Made by a program: the position numbers and the translations under genes. The notes below the pieces were generated by a model. The model was given only the letters and a program-made list of their open reading frames with translations. It made no database searches and was not told the origin of the DNA. 64,000 nt of DNA from Melitaea cinxia (taxonomy: Eukaryota > Arthropoda > Insecta > Lepidoptera > Nymphalidae): NCBI RefSeq assembly GCF_905220565.1, contig NC_059396.1:12977706-13041705 (forward strand). The letters are read 5' to 3'. Positions 44,800-59,600 of this stretch are shown here, piece by piece (the stretch's first letter is position 1; each line of letters starts with the position of its first letter).

Positions 44800-47700
44800 A
44801 ATTACAAAAACATATGTACGTAATTTCACATTAATAAACTTAAACGTATTTACAGTTTAAATCTTAAAAAATCGCTTCTTTTGGGTCTCCTAATTGTATG
44901 TAACCTCTTAAAGAAAAGAAACTCGTAACTAGCCTGTGAATAAAACGTATGATATGACGATGTGCAGGAGATAAAAGTTATCCCCGACGGTACCTTAGCT
45001 TTATTTTAAGTATTATGTACTAAAATATGCTTTTAATAAATTCTAGATTACAATATTTACATCATTGACAAGTCTTACAGTAAAGAAGTCGACGATTAAG
45101 ATGCGATGCTCACAATCAATTAAAATCTTATAAAGCATCATTTATTTTATCTATTACGATAACTTTTTATGCCATTTTCATATTTATTTTGTTTTTAAAT
45201 AAACACGAGAACAAATAATGGGGCACCGCGTAGTCACAATCGTTATATTCGCCGTCAAGGTTCAAAAACATCAAGTTGAAAGACAATAGTCAGTAAAAAA
45301 CCGAATTTATTAAGTTTCACTGTATGATGTTTTCAGACTTCGTACAATATATACGATTATTTTTAGGTGGTAGGTTTATAAAAGTTCAACGAACTTTCGA
45401 AACAATGTTACAAATGACGACAATATTGTAATAGTATGAAAAACAAAACCAAATTTTCCACGTATATATTTTTTAAATATGTTATTAACTGTCAATAGTT
45501 TCCTTGCTATTTCAGCTTCTTTACTACAAAAAATAACTGGGATTGTTTTAGAAATTATTTGGTGGTCCGTAATTTTTTTTTCTTTTGGGCTATGGAAATT
45601 TAATAAAGCAAACTAATATAAATTTATAATGACTTTTTTAACTTCAGAAAAAAAAAATTAGCTTACAAATGATTCACAAACATTAAACGTTAAACGTAAA
45701 AAAAATCATGTAGATTACATTAAGTAGGAACGTATGTTATTGTAACACCCACGACACCGACATTTCAAGAATGAATGGCGCAAGCGTTGCAGTGAGCTAA
45801 AAATGTCAAAATCGTGTCCACATTTCGCCTTGGGAACGGCATTATCATAGTGCAAGCTGCTAAACTGTCAACTGTCGGCACGGAGCTAAGAATAATGCAC
45901 CACATGTTGAATAACATCGGTACTTAATTGCATCAAGGGAAAGCGCAAGTGTTCTCATGCAAGTTAAAGGCAAAAACTGCATATTAGATAATGGTAAATT
46001 GACGAGTAACTAACGCGCAGGAGGGTGTTGTAATTACGGGCGGTGGAGAGAGGGCATGAACTCCCGCTCTCGGCACTCGAGCCGCATGACTGCATCACGC
46101 CATGCGGCGTACATGCACATGTTGCAGCTTTTGAGCGCACTACGCGAAATTTACAAACCTGTACTGACAATCGCTCACAATAAAAATTATTATCGTAATA
46201 ATAACACGAAACGTTGTTCGATCGGATGAATAATTTGATTTCTCACGTTTGAACCAGTGTTAAAAGGCGACATTATTTCTCACGTTAAAGTTCAATGCGC
46301 TCGAAGATTATTTTAAAGATAAAGTTGTCTAGAAGGTTGTCAACTAAATCGGTCTACGAACAGTGTTGTTATAACTCTTTCCATGTATAGAACGGAGACA
46401 CCGGCGACTACGGAATGTATCCAGTTCCTGGGAATATTTTTAAAATCGGATACGGTTGACACAAATAACATGGAGCGAGTAGCGCTCTTAACGCTTAAAC
46501 GCCATCGATTGAATGGCTTAATAGATGTTGAAAGTTTAAATTGTTTAAGTTATATTATATAGGCCAATCGTGCTAGAAAGTGCAAGAGCGCTTTCGTTAC
46601 ACCACGAGACGTGCCGATAATCGAAATGGAATGAACCGACGTTCACTTAAAACTCGGTACCGAGTGGCGTTCGTTATAAATCATGGTAAGTAAAGCATTT
46701 TAAAAATATTTTTATTTTTAATTTTATAACTTTAAAAGTATAAACACTGACGCTGAATATCAATGCGACGTCATGACTAAATGTGAGACGACAGCCGACA
46801 ACTAAGGATTTCTTTAGAAAGCTTCTTACGACACCAGACACCGCTTGTCCGTCCCATTTAAAAATGTAAATCTTGTTTAGGTGAAAATAATCGCTTTCTA
46901 ACAATGTAGGCTTCTGTCGGCTTATTGAGTTTATTGTACCATAACGAAGGTATTATCTTACCAATAAGTCAATAACAGTTACTTACTTCAACACTAACTA
47001 AATATGTAATTTTGGTATAGACCCGATGCGGGGTTTCACTACTTATTCGTCTAACAATAAATTTGACCAGCTATGATTCCATGATTTGGTTATTTAATGA
47101 CTTAATTTTTACGAATAACAAAAAATATTTTGTTATGTATAAAAGTATAATCTCGAGAACTCATAAGCTGAAAAAAAACGAAGTGTTTTTATCTTCAAAA
47201 TAGGCACAAGGAAATGTCTAGTGAGAGCTAATGCATAGCCAACAAAGGGAAACTAATTTTGTCTCTACGGTTAAAGATTAAACCAACCAAATCAATAGGA
47301 CGGATAGACGCATCCGGCGGAGAAGGCAATAAACAATCGAGTAGCAGTTGGATATGGTGGTATGTACACTAGGGATATATTGAGAATAGCTAGGTAATAT
47401 TTAATGAGAAACAATATTCTAATGAATCTTCTTAGAATTTCTTTATATAAATATAGATACATTTATGAACGAAAAAAATCTGCTCTAATAAAATGTTTTA
47501 ATTCAAAAAAGAAATAATACTATCATACTATGAAACGAATCTAACACTTTTCTTAGAACAAAGGTAATTAATTGCTTTTTCTCACAACGAACAATGCTAA
47601 TTGGCAAAAACCGTTCAGATACAGATTTGAGTAACTCTATTTGTAACTAGTTTATTACATCCAGTAATCATTATTTTATTTCAAACTATACTTGGAATAT

Positions 47701-48240
47701 ACTGGGTTCAAAATAAAAGTCATTTCATAATAATTAAATTTTGAAATTGTTCTTTAAAGTTCTTTAAAAGTTTATAACTTTAATGAAACTAGACAATAAA
47801 GTAACATATGTATTCGCTTTGAAACTGATATTCCAAGAATAATAATGCAGCTTTCATATCGAAAAAGAAATGAAACAAGGCAAGATTATTGATAGCTACA
47901 CTTAATTTAACTGCAAGTGTACCGAGCACCGAACCGCCACACAAGTGGTGGGAACGTGACCTCAGCTCACAGGTCCTTTTATTATTCTCCCAGCGAGCTT
48001 ATCCTTGCGTATGCAATTTCATATTTCATAATATTTTATATCGCGCATTGAATTAGCCAATATCGCAATGCAATAATTATGTACCGATATTATGATCTTA
48101 TACGTAGCTACTTAATTAGGTATGTGTAATACAACATACACAAACATGTGTACAATATTATCATTTTTAATACACTTGGTAGGAGGTATTAACATGCTCT
48201 ATAATGCTAACAGCATTATTAAAGCAAGATTATGATATAA
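44800..48240. other. Unique DNA with a GC-richer island
   Basis: No gene is supported. From about 45780 to 46680 base composition is more balanced and free of known repeats, with blocks such as gggcggtggagagagggc. A 14-bp palindrome (actcggtaccgagt) lies at 46652-46665, 18 bases before an ATG (46683-46685) that is joined directly to a GTAAGT donor. This could be a promoter with a one-codon first coding exon. Confidence 0.35.
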
Positions 48241-48251
48241 TTGTGTATGTG

Positions 48252-48502
48252 AACCGACTTCAATTACATCGACCTAATAATACAACGTAGGTAGCCGAAA
48301 CAATAGTCAAGTAAATATACCTACGTTGACGAATGACTCAAAAAGCACTCATCAGAATTCTATCATATTTAAATAGGAACACATGAGAAGCAACACACTT
48401 CGATTCAAAAAAAAAATCTTTGAAATCGGTCCACCCGGTAGAGTTCTGAAGTAAGACACATAAAAAATACATTCGTATTGAAAACCTCTTTTTTGAAGTC
48501 GA
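48252..48502 (+). repeat. Short-TIR repeat family, copy 5 (degenerate)
   Basis: The left TIR aaccgacttc is intact, the right end has decayed (gaagtcgata), and the copy is about half length. Confidence 0.6.
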
Positions 48503-48544
48503 TAAATTATTGTTTATTTTGTTTCATACACTAATCGTTCTTCA

Positions 48545-48722
48545 ATGTCCTACTGATACTCGTATTATAAATTAATGTAGAAGTTTATGAGGATAGTTGG
48601 ATGTTGGTTACTTCGTCACGCAAAAACTACTGAATGTATTGAAAATTGGTAACCAAGATAACACACAGGCTACTTGTTATCCCGACATTTTCATAGATCG
48701 AAACCGCGAGGCGACGCTAGTC
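48545..48722 (+). mobile_element. Helitron-like relic ending gacgCTAG
   Basis: Contains ttacttcgtcacgcaaaaac and ggctacttgttatcccgac and ends cgaggcgacgCTAG followed by T. Diverged. Confidence 0.5.
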
Positions 48723-49084
48723 TTATAAAAACCTTATATACGTAATGTCATACGTGCAATGTATTTACTAGAACTTTTGTCCATGCTCTTATTGACATCT
48801 TTAAAACAAGAAGATGAATAGAATACGACATTATTGTTTGGCTATTTGTTCCATACAATAATTTTCTTCAATGTAAGACGAAAAATTACTAATATCAAAA
48901 TGATAATATACAAAACCAGTTGTCGGACGACGTGATTCGTCCCGGCTAGCATTGCACCCGTCAGACGGCTGCGTGTGCGTCTGAACTCTGAAGTAATAAT
49001 ATTACAATTATAAATAATCTCACGATGGACTCGAGATATGCCGGAATTTATATTACCGACAATGATATCGCGAACAATTTTCAA

Positions 49085-51670
49085 ACATAAATAAATTCTA
49101 CAATACGAATTTTTATTTTTGTTCCATCTTATTTTAATTGTTTATAAGTTTATATCTACAAAATCATCTAAATATTTCAAAAGACACATTATTTTTCATT
49201 AATTAATATTTTAATTATTACCAAAGATACTGAAGATTTAGAAACTTTTATGTAATTCTATCATATTCTAATTAAACAATTTAAGTCATAATAAAATAGC
49301 ATTTAATTTAAATAATTACATTTAAGCATAAGAAGCATAATTTACATAAAAAACATAAGAACCACAAACGAAAAGGTTTTTATCGTAAACACTGTGTTTA
49401 TATAAAGGGCATTGAACATATTTAGTAGACGATTCTTAATGTACCTACTTCAGCCCCTCAAATCTTTATAAAGTAAAAAGATGGATGAGTATTGCGGAAA
49501 ACCGGGATGTCTGGTGCGAACTTGGGTAGGCCTATGTCTGGCAGTAGACTGCAAGTAGGCTGAACTGACTGAGTGAAAGTAAAAAAACTAATAACTAATC
49601 ACTCACTGCTCTCAATAGTTATCTTGTTTCGTAACTCATATAGCGAACACATGCATGAGCGTCAAAACCAAATAATACAAAATATTTTCAACTTTTACCA
49701 TTTTTTTGCAAGTTATGACATCCAGCTAATAAATCGATTCCGCACTTAACCGCAGACTAGTTTCTATTTCAACCTTCCAACCTTCAGCACCATTTCAAAG
49801 GACAACCGCACCCAATTCTAGTCGTTATCTTTTTGTGCCATACATACGACAATTTAAAAATCAATGAAAATCTATATTTTCAATTTATGGTTGAATAAAA
49901 TTTCCTACAAAATAAATTTAATTTTGGTTTTGTAAGAAAACCATTGCCAGAAATATACAGCCCATTATTTCAATCTGATTAATTGCCATAATATTAAACA
50001 GCAGAGAATTGAAGAAAAAAACAGTAAACGTAGAGATTATTAAACCTACCGATAAAAACATGGACAAATGCAGACCAAATTCTCATACAGAGTTATGAGA
50101 TATGAGAATTTTGTCTGTATTTGTTTATGTTTTATGAAGTTTTTCCACAGGACATCAAGACAGGACAACGTCTATCGAGTCAGCTAAATTTAAATAACTT
50201 CTAATATGTTTGCCTTGTAATATGGGTATATTATAATAAATTCTGCCATAATAGAATGTTCTTTTATGATACTGTATCCACAGAATATTACAAAATATAT
50301 TTATTTATTTTTTATTTATTTATTTACTCTTTATTGTACACCACAATATGCAAATACAAAATAATAATACAGACAACTTAAGAATGTGTAGTAGTAGTGT
50401 GTATTGAGCGTGTGTGTTCATTTAGAGCCTGTACCAGGCTGATATCGGATGTTTTCATTGAATTACAGTATGTGTAATATATAAATATATAAAAAATAAG
50501 TAAATTTGTAGTTCCCAGTTACTGACTTCATAAAGTCAACGTTTCTTTTTTAGAGCAAGGCCTTCTTGTGAATAGTAAAAATTTCGCAGAGAATGTTACA
50601 ACTTCTAACAAATAAATTTAAATCTTAGAAACTAATAATTAAATATTCGCTATCAAGTTATATAAATAATAAAAGTAAGGTAACCCTAGATGGTATACAG
50701 CATATAATTTAGATAATTTGATAATAAGCATTAACTAAATTTTAGGTTTTTGATTTTTAGCAGTTCTCAGCAGTTTTCCTATAAGGACAAGATATGGTTG
50801 TAAAATGACGTTTCGTAACTATGAATAAATGATGTATTATGATCCTTACCAACATCGTATCCACTCGTTTAGTAGATACACTTATTATTTTTAATTAAGA
50901 ATGTAAATCTCGATCGATTTTCAACTATTTTTCGCCAAAAATTAACGCTTAACTCTTAAAAATTTTCAATTTATGAAATTGAATAAAACTCAATTTTACA
51001 CAAAACCTTTAAAAAGAAGTGGGAAAAGAATTGGTGTGATCAGATGCCGCAGGTTAATCATTGTTGACTCGGTATCGAGCGGGGATAAGCGATAATTTGT
51101 CAATCACGTGAATGCCTTGCAAAAGCTTTCAATAATCGTCTAGTGTCTGGCGGGCAACGTCATCACTTCTGTCATTAATCTCTGAAACATATTCCTATTG
51201 ATGAATATATTAATATCTTTCAAAGTTCTATTCTAAACATAGTTATGAAAACCGATAAAATTCTAACATAATTTAAATATAAAAAAAAATCGCAGTGGTT
51301 TTCTTGTCGATAAAACTGCAATACATTGTTTTAAATAACTTATTTAAATCGTTAAAAACCACTCCATTAAATAATACTTTTATAAAAAAGACATATATTA
51401 TTTATGTTATTTAATATTTCGCCGAGAATGTATTTTATTACGAGCTATTATTCCGCTGATAAAATGGAAAATATTTTCTTATATCACAAGCTGAAAGGCC
51501 ATACTGAATATATTTTATATTTATTGAATCATCAATTTTTACGCACGGCCATTAAAATGCGTTTACGATAGCTTATGAAGGAATTTATGTTGTGATGAGG
51601 TTTTGAGATTAGCCGCCAAAGACGAAAATGTTATTAATTATTAATTTTTGTTTTATAAAGAAAACTATTC
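49085..51670. other. AT-rich DNA with small retroelement tails
   Basis: A SINE tail lies at 49500-49572 (ggcctatgtctggcagtaga). A reversed LINE tail lies at 50295-50475 (ctctttattgtacacc). Otherwise unique sequence with no gene seen. Confidence 0.4.
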
Positions 51671-51674
51671 TAGT

Positions 51675-51835
51675 GCAGTGGTGCCGGAAGTTGATATCAC
51701 GTCCTCAATCACGGGTTCGATTCCGGCTTGGAGCAATTTGCATGAGGCCAACACACAGCGGTGCAACCCAGCCCCCTATGCCATACCTATTAAAATAATC
51801 ACCACCTGGTAGTGGAACGTTACAGATTGTTTCAG
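51675..51835 (+). repeat. tRNA-derived SINE copy
   Basis: Has a B-box-like cgggttcgattccgg (51712-51726) and downstream SINE body sequence (ggccaacacacagcgg). The A box is unclear, so it is not a tRNA gene. Confidence 0.5.
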
Positions 51836-52164
51836 ATCAGATAAATTATATTAAATAGGTATTATATATTAAATAGGTATATTTCTAAACATAACTCTGA
51901 ATTAAAATTTCAGTTTCCCGTGTTATGATTAATTACAGGATTAGCAAAGGGTACGTGGAAAAGTTCGAAGGTCCGTTGAGGAGTTCCATTTTCTATCTTG
52001 GGAGGATTTCAACCATAAGGATTGAATATAAAACACTGCCGTGATTAATTTTATTTATTAAAAATAGGTATTATTTACGTAAAGTTAGACTACGATATGA
52101 TGACACAACAATAATATAAGTACCTGTTCCCCTTAAAAGGTTAAAATAAAAAGAGCTGTTTCCA

Positions 52165-52645
52165 CCATCGACGTTCCTGCTCTTATCGAGCCTACTGGAA
52201 TTAGTCGCAATGATGGCAAGAGACCTGATGGGTTGACGTTGGTTCCCTGGGAAAGGGGACGAGCGCTTTTGTGGGACGCAACCTGCGTTGACACACTTGC
52301 TCCGTCTTATGTCAGGGAAACAGCCTTAAAAGTGGGAGCCGCAGCGGAAAAAGCTATAACGACAAAACAACACAAATATTCGTCACTAATTCCAAAATAT
52401 ATCTTTGTGCCGTTTGCAGTCGAAACACTTGGACCTTGGAGTAGTATTGCTAAAAATGTTTTAAATGACTCTTCTTCTTCTTGAGCTTCTTTTTTAAAAC
52501 TCCTCGCCTTATTGCCTCCACTGGTGACAAGAGGGCTGGTGCATTTTTTGCCCAGAGAATCGGCATAGCGATTCAACGGGGAAATGCTGTGAGCATTTTT
52601 GCAGAATTCCACGCGGACATGATGTATAATGTAAAAAAATAATAA
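52165..52645 (+). pseudogene. LINE ORF fragment, C-terminal, frameshifted
   Basis: Translates in part as VPALIEPTGIS, then KRPDGLTLVPWERGRALLW, DATCVDTLAPSYV and FVPFAVETLGPWSS. After a tct-repeat expansion at about 52470-52483 the frame stops, and the match resumes in another frame (AGAFFAQRIGIAIQRGNAVS). These blocks are familiar from the C-terminal end of reverse-transcriptase ORFs of invertebrate retroelements. It is a dead fragment without RT domain. Confidence 0.55.
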
Positions 52646-52955
52646 TGCTTCAGCCTGTAATATCCCACTACTGGGCAAAGGCCTCTTTCCCCATGTAGGA
52701 GAAGGATCAGAGCTTAATCCACCACGCTGCTCCAATGCGGGTTGGCGGATATATTCCCTACTATGAGTAACGATCGCTATCAGGTGTACATGATAACAAC
52801 CGGGACCGACGGCTTAACGTGCTCTCCGAGGCACGGTGGGGAGACCCACAAGAACTGCACAAATACCCAGACCTGACAAACACCTGTATAGTCAATACAA
52901 ATGTTCGTCATGTGCGGGGATCGAACTCGCAACCGCCAGCGCAACAGGAAAAAAT
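52638..52955 (-). repeat. tRNA-derived SINE, reversed, near full length
   Basis: On the minus strand it starts with a tRNA-like head holding gcgagttcgatccccgcac and ends in ggcctttgcccagtagtggg and atattacaggc. It abuts the LINE fragment at its left. The tail block is the same family as the fragment inserted at 21159-21236. Confidence 0.65.
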
Positions 52956-52959
52956 AATA

Positions 52960-55900
52960 GAATCATTTAATAAGAATTGAGAATCGCCTTATATTTTATA
53001 TAGAAGAAAATGTACTTAGCATATTTTACAACTCAAGACGTTCAGAAGCAACGAAACAATAAAAGTTTTATTGGCTATAAAAAATGTAAATTATGCACTG
53101 CTGTTTAAACATTTAAAGAAGAGACGCCAAAAATGCAGTTACGGCAATTGGTTTTTACTTTTTAGTCGATGGTATGATCTTTGATTCGGAAAAAAAAATG
53201 TACATTGTACAGACAATGCAGGTTTTTGTCGAAACACAAGCCAATTTTATTTGTTTTATTAAAGACTTCAACAAGTTATTCTGGAATAATATTTGAATGT
53301 AACTGCTATGGGATTAATGCTAATGATTGACAGTGACGATACGCTTCGTACTATGATAGAAATAAATATGTAATGAATAATAATAAACCACATCGAATTA
53401 TGACTTGATGAAAAAAAACACTTCAACTCACGTTATCTAAACTTTAAAAATCGTAACACTAGAAGTCCATTAATTTTGATAAACTGAAACGAAAGTGTTA
53501 CGTATATATATTAAAGTATACAACATTTGAAACAAAGAATTGAAACAATAAGTAGTAATAATAAGAGTTGTAATGGTAATTGTGATATTTATTTTATCAG
53601 GCACTAATTTTGATTACTATATTTTGTGTAGAGTACGTTGTAGTTGTTAGATGTAGATCATATTTACAGTAAACACATAATAACGACGTCCGTCAAAAAA
53701 CTGTTTTAATGTACAAAAACAATACCGAAAAAAAATTATTTCAGAAAACACGTCGAGAATTTAATGGATATCAGTGACGTATATTAAAATAACTTTATGA
53801 TAATAAAAATACTATTTACTGTAAAAATATTGTGTATGTAAATTATGATTTACTGGCCTGTAACATTCACGGTACTATGAAATAAGATTCTGATTTACAA
53901 TCCTCGCTGGATGATATCATTGTGCATGACCTTGCCACACCTTATACATGTGATTAGTTGTCATTCCTTGTATACTACATTAATACTAAACTTAGATATG
54001 CTTGCCAATTTGTTGGAACGATGAAAATGTTTAATCTTCTTCTTCAAATTAAAATTTAGACCTATCTCATTAGTATTAGACAGTTTATATTTAAAAATAG
54101 ACATTTGATGTGCATTAAATTCAGAAAAATCAGCACAAGTAAATAAGTTGAAAAAAAAAATGAGTACAACATTACAGGTGTTACGTAACTCATTTGTCAG
54201 TAACACTAAAATTAGATTAAATGATATAATAGCAATGTCCAACGTTATCCCTGTGTTGTTAGAAGTGTGTTCCGCAGATCGGCAAAGGATCGATTTCAAT
54301 TAAAAGAGCAAACAATATCGTCACCGCTCCAGAAAAGCCGGCGCAAGGCCGAACGGAATTGCCTATACGTGTCCGATCGGAAACTATCAGACACGTCCCG
54401 TATTTGTATTTCTGATCGATTACCACACTTTATATTACAAAGATAGGTATGTTCAATTGATATAGGAATCAATTATAGATAAATTTCTGTAGGGTCAGGA
54501 AGCGAGACACCCGTTCCTGAGGAAGGTTTGTAATGGATGTGCGATTGTAGAGGAAACTGTAAATTCTTCGAACTTTCGATCTTTCATGTCGTCGAAACCT
54601 ATAAATGGTATCTGTAATCACTAAAATGCTATGAAATTGTTGCCTGAACGTGTGATATAGTTATATACAAATTACGAAGAACTAAATTTTTTTATCACCT
54701 TTTTAAATGTTTAATTTTAATAATTACATTTAACTAAAAACCAAAAAATACGAAATTTCTGTATTCACATTCATATTTATTAATAGGTAAATGCCGTGCT
54801 GCGCTTTATTAGGTTAATGCAAAAAATTCAAGAAAAGTTATTGTTCTGTATAATAAATTTTATAATTGTTCGGTAAACAGTCTTGACTATTAATAAATGT
54901 ATGAAGCATGACAAGTTAACGATGTTATGTGTCGTTATGGTCACGATATGTTAATTTAATTCACAACTATTCTTTCTCTTCGTTAGCCGTTAGTTCAATG
55001 ACCTAAATAACTGACGGACATGTTAGGGAACGAACGGCATAATCGCAACAACTAATCATAATTGCAGTAGTATCGTAACGTAAAGGAATTTTTTATATCT
55101 TTATTACAATTCAATTAAATTTAAAACGAATTTATAGTAACTTTTTTAAGTTGAAAAGTTTATTTGTTGTTTGTTTTAACACGTTAATCAATGGGTTTCT
55201 TTTTCTTTTTTTCTGTGTTAAATGACATACATTGAAGCAAAACCGCCAATAAAACAATCGATTCATTGAATTAGAGCAATTGCTCTAATTGCGCTAGAAA
55301 AAATTATGAAATTAAACTTATCCATAATTTGTCGGGAAAAAATTAACATTACACTATACTTATGTGGATTAAAATTTATACAATTCAGTTGATAGAAGCA
55401 GTTTTTGATACCAACCATAAATTTACATTAAATAGTTAATATATTATTAAAATAATTAAAAACGCGTCTGCAAGATCGTACCCAAGTAGATATAAATAAA
55501 ATATCCCCTTCTTCAGGACTAATAGCTAATGATAATAGTACCGTTTACAAGAAGAATCATGAAATATCGTCAAAGATAACTGTTGTATAGATAAAATAGA
55601 AGTTTAACAAGCATGCCTGTAATGGCGGAAAGTAAGTTTGAAATGTTCTCACGGTGGCCAAGGTGGCTTTAAATTATCGAGAATTACTGCAATGAATGCT
55701 GATTGTGTTTAACTGTACCACGGAATACAGTCTATGGTAGTCTATGTTACACGGCAAGACTTCGTCAAGTACTGACATATCAGTACGAGTACCAGAATGT
55801 ACCCTGAACGTTCTAAAAATATTACAAAGTATTCTCCTCATGCATAAGTAATTAGAACACGTCAAGATGTGCATATTTTAATGATAATACTGAGTAATAT

Positions 55901-56415
55901 TTCACTACAGTGACTACTACTCTGTTTCCATAGGGAATCAAGGTTGTAATTATAGTTTCAAAACAACTTCAAAGATCGTGGTTTTCTTTAAGTATCTATT
56001 TTTCTATGTGTGCATAAATATATATATTTATTAATATGTCGGTTTTTTCTAAAGTAACATTTTAAAAGCACTTTGAATCTTCAAAAGAGGAATTTTTATT
56101 CAGTATAAAACAACTAATGGTTCAGAGCGCACCTTTATTGATTTTCGAGACGAAATTAAATTGATTTGAATAATATATATAATACATCTGCAGCCAATAC
56201 CTACTTTTATTCATTCTTAGTTAGATATTATGTTATTTTTTGTTAGTCATTCCAAAAAAAAGAAACGATTTAATCATTATCGTGTTTAAGTTCAAAAAAA
56301 CGACAGCCATGACTCATATAAAGCATACGTCACACGTCAGACAGTCATTAATTATTCGAAGGCTCCGCAAAAATATATATTACCGCGCAATTTCAAAACT
56401 AAATAAAAGCAATAG
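52960..56415. other. Unique AT-rich DNA
   Basis: No gene or clear repeat. A GC-richer patch lies at 54310-54420 and a perfect 22-bp palindrome (aattagagcaattgctct then aatt) at 55269-55290. Confidence 0.3.
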
Positions 56416-56419
56416 CATA

Positions 56420-56613
56420 TCTTCTTATATATAAAATTCTCGTGTCACGGTGTTTATAGTTAAACTCCTCCGAAACGGCTTGACCGATTCTCATGAAATT
56501 TTGTGTGCACATTGGGTAGGTCTGAGAATCGAACAACATCTATTTTTCATACCCCAAGTTACAAGGGGGGTTAATAACATATATGGCAAAACAACGTATG
56601 TGGGGTCAGCTAG
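56420..56613 (+). mobile_element. Helitron-like element, third copy
   Basis: Starts TCTTCTTATATATAAAATTC and ends ggggtcagCTAG, then T. It is close to the copy at 20400-20606. Confidence 0.65.
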
Positions 56614-59600
56614 TATATAATTATGTATATATTGAGCAATCGATATAATGACTTCACTTGGAACTTTTAAACATTATCTTATACCATCATAGACAAAATA
56701 ACAAAGCATTAAATTGCTAAAAGCGTAATAAAACATCTATAAAACATATTATTTTATTACTTTTGTTGGTGCAGATGTACTGAGCCAGACCGGTGTATTG
56801 ATTTAGTTCCTTTAAAAGGAACTTTAGTTAGGTACTTGATTTCAAATATTTGACTGCTATTATTTAAATATGTTTAAATTATAACACTATTTTCGACTTC
56901 CCATTTGCCACACCCGTAAAATTCAGTACTTTGTTAGGACCTGTGGAATTAGAATGATGTGCAGGACGATACCAGGTTACAAAATGAACTAGTCATTTAC
57001 AATACAATGAGTTTGTAGGTAGTCTAAATGACACCTACAAACGCTGAATCAGCGAACATCTGGTGTTATGTAAACTAACGCAAACGACAGCGACGTAAGT
57101 CGGACGGTTTATATTGGTAATTAGTTGTAAATATAGTGTGTTCGACTCCTAACTGCGTTACTTCAAATGAGGAGCTCTGCAGATGTAATAGATTACGTTC
57201 CGCGGGAAAAAAAATCCTAGACAATTTTTAAATTAGACTTTGTTTTCATAGACGAGAGAATATTAGTTTTAGCGAGAAGTTAATATAAATCCGTCAATTT
57301 AACATCATTTTGAGGTTAATGATTCAATGTAAATGCAGTTAAAAAGTCTAAAAAATTCATTTAGTTATGTCAAATTTAAAATGCGTTTAGTTTGTTTGTA
57401 AATGTACCGTATGAAAAATAAATTTGAAAGTATAACTTACTGTTTGATTTCGCAACACGCAAATAAAGTTAATTTCTCATTCAAAGTCTCGTGTTCTTCT
57501 CCATTTGTGTTACTATAACAAGTTGACCACATAAAACTTATATAATTTTTAATGCAAAGGTTATTCATCCAATCCGCACTAACTTTTAAATTACACCTCA
57601 TTGTTTTAAAAATATCATAAGCTTATATATTATGGTAATTATAATTTATATTTTTAAGAACGTCGCATTTTTATTGTCATTGTACAGTTAGAGTGGATCC
57701 TAAACGAAATTTTGCTTCGCATTAAATGTGGGGCGACGCAGTTGAACCATTCAGATCGATACTTGATACGCATCGTTCTGACTGGCGACCGACACGGCCA
57801 AATCCATCAAGATACTTTTTTAAAATAAAAATCAACGACGATTTTCCAACCTTTCGTTTGCACTGGAGCGAGATAACGAACCACTTCATAATCGCCTACA
57901 GATAAATAAAATTTACTCGTCAAATAGGTACCCATAATAAATAAAGAAATCTTTTAAAGAGTAAAAACCTAATTTTAAAAACTTAGTAAAAAAGTGGTAA
58001 ATTTATTACTTAACGACACGACAGTAATTTATGATATAATTTTTTAATTATTTGTTTATTTAACTAGATCTTTTTCTTTTTTCCCTGCAATATCACCCAG
58101 TTTTTCTTGTTGAAATATAACTTGTTGTGCATACCTTTAATATAATAGCGAGTTATCAAAGGCTTTTATTAATGTTTAAAACTGCAGAAATAGTTTGATA
58201 TGTATTTAGTTGTTAATCCAATTAAATAAATAAACATGCACTTTGTTTCTATACTTATATTTTTTTTTGACACGTGTAAAAATAAGCATCGAAATTTTAA
58301 AACCCAATTTAAGCATTAAATCGTTTTACACTGTCGACCACACAGAAAGAGTGATCCCAAATAAGATAGTTGGGTTCCTAATCCAGTATCATCTGCACCG
58401 CAACGCAATCGCCTTCCGAGAGAAAACAAAACACAGTAATCTCGACGTGTAGCTTTGGGTGTCGGGGCCTTAATCGATTTCATCGTACTCTCCAGCTATT
58501 TACATTTCGTTAACAGAAAGAAACGCGGAAAATGTTTTAATCAAACCTTTCAGACGTATAAAATACAGAATAAATAAATGGAGAAAGTTAGTAGAGAAAA
58601 AAAGACCGTTTCGGATTAACAATTATGTAAGATAAAGCTAATTAGATATCTACTCAATCCATTGTTAATACATTGTTCGACATTACTTATAATTTATAAA
58701 TAATACATGAAATATATTGTAAATTCATCAAATATTCACAGTGATGAAAACGAAATAAACGACAGATGCTTACTAATTAAATATATAAAATAATAATTAT
58801 TAATATTTCAACAAAAATAAATAATTATTTAGGATTTAAGGAGAATGTGCATTTTTTTTTGACTAACTAATGCAATTTAAATAAAAAGTAAATTACCTAA
58901 TTTAAACAAAACAGTTTAATTAGTGAGTCATTACTAGGTATCGCCCGACACTTTGTGAAGGCGACAACAGTTTGCGACGCTACGTTAGATCACCGAGAGC
59001 GAAAACATTTAATTAACACTACTTTCAATAACTATTATAAATTGCCCTTGTTAAAATGTCATGCCTAAAATGGTCACCAAGTGCACTATTGTTTCATGGT
59101 GAACTTTTAAATACTAAAATATATAACAGTATCGAATTTAAAATACGTAAAAAGTACAAATTAATTAAAATACTTTAGTTATTATTAAATATACTAGGCA
59201 CGGCACAGCTTCACAAAAAATACTTAATTTTACTCCAACAATAAAATCATCTCATTTAAATCGATGTCAATTGTTTTGTAGAAAAAAAATTGTTATTTAA
59301 AAAAAAAATTTAAATCATAATATATAAGTTTATGTATAACAGCGGAAGCAAATGGAAACGTACCTACCTACTATGACCGAATTGCATGTCAGAGTTGCGT
59401 TTTCTCTTGAAATAACCTAAGGCTAACACAAAAAGAATATTTCGGCATTCATCGCGTAATATCCGTGATTAGAAACAATCTTTTTTTTTTAAATCCGTAC
59501 AGAGAAATCTCAATGCAATCGGTAACAGTCACGCGACGTCGTAAACATCAATTTTACAATTAATTTTAAATTATATACCTAGTCGTGTACGTAATAATAC

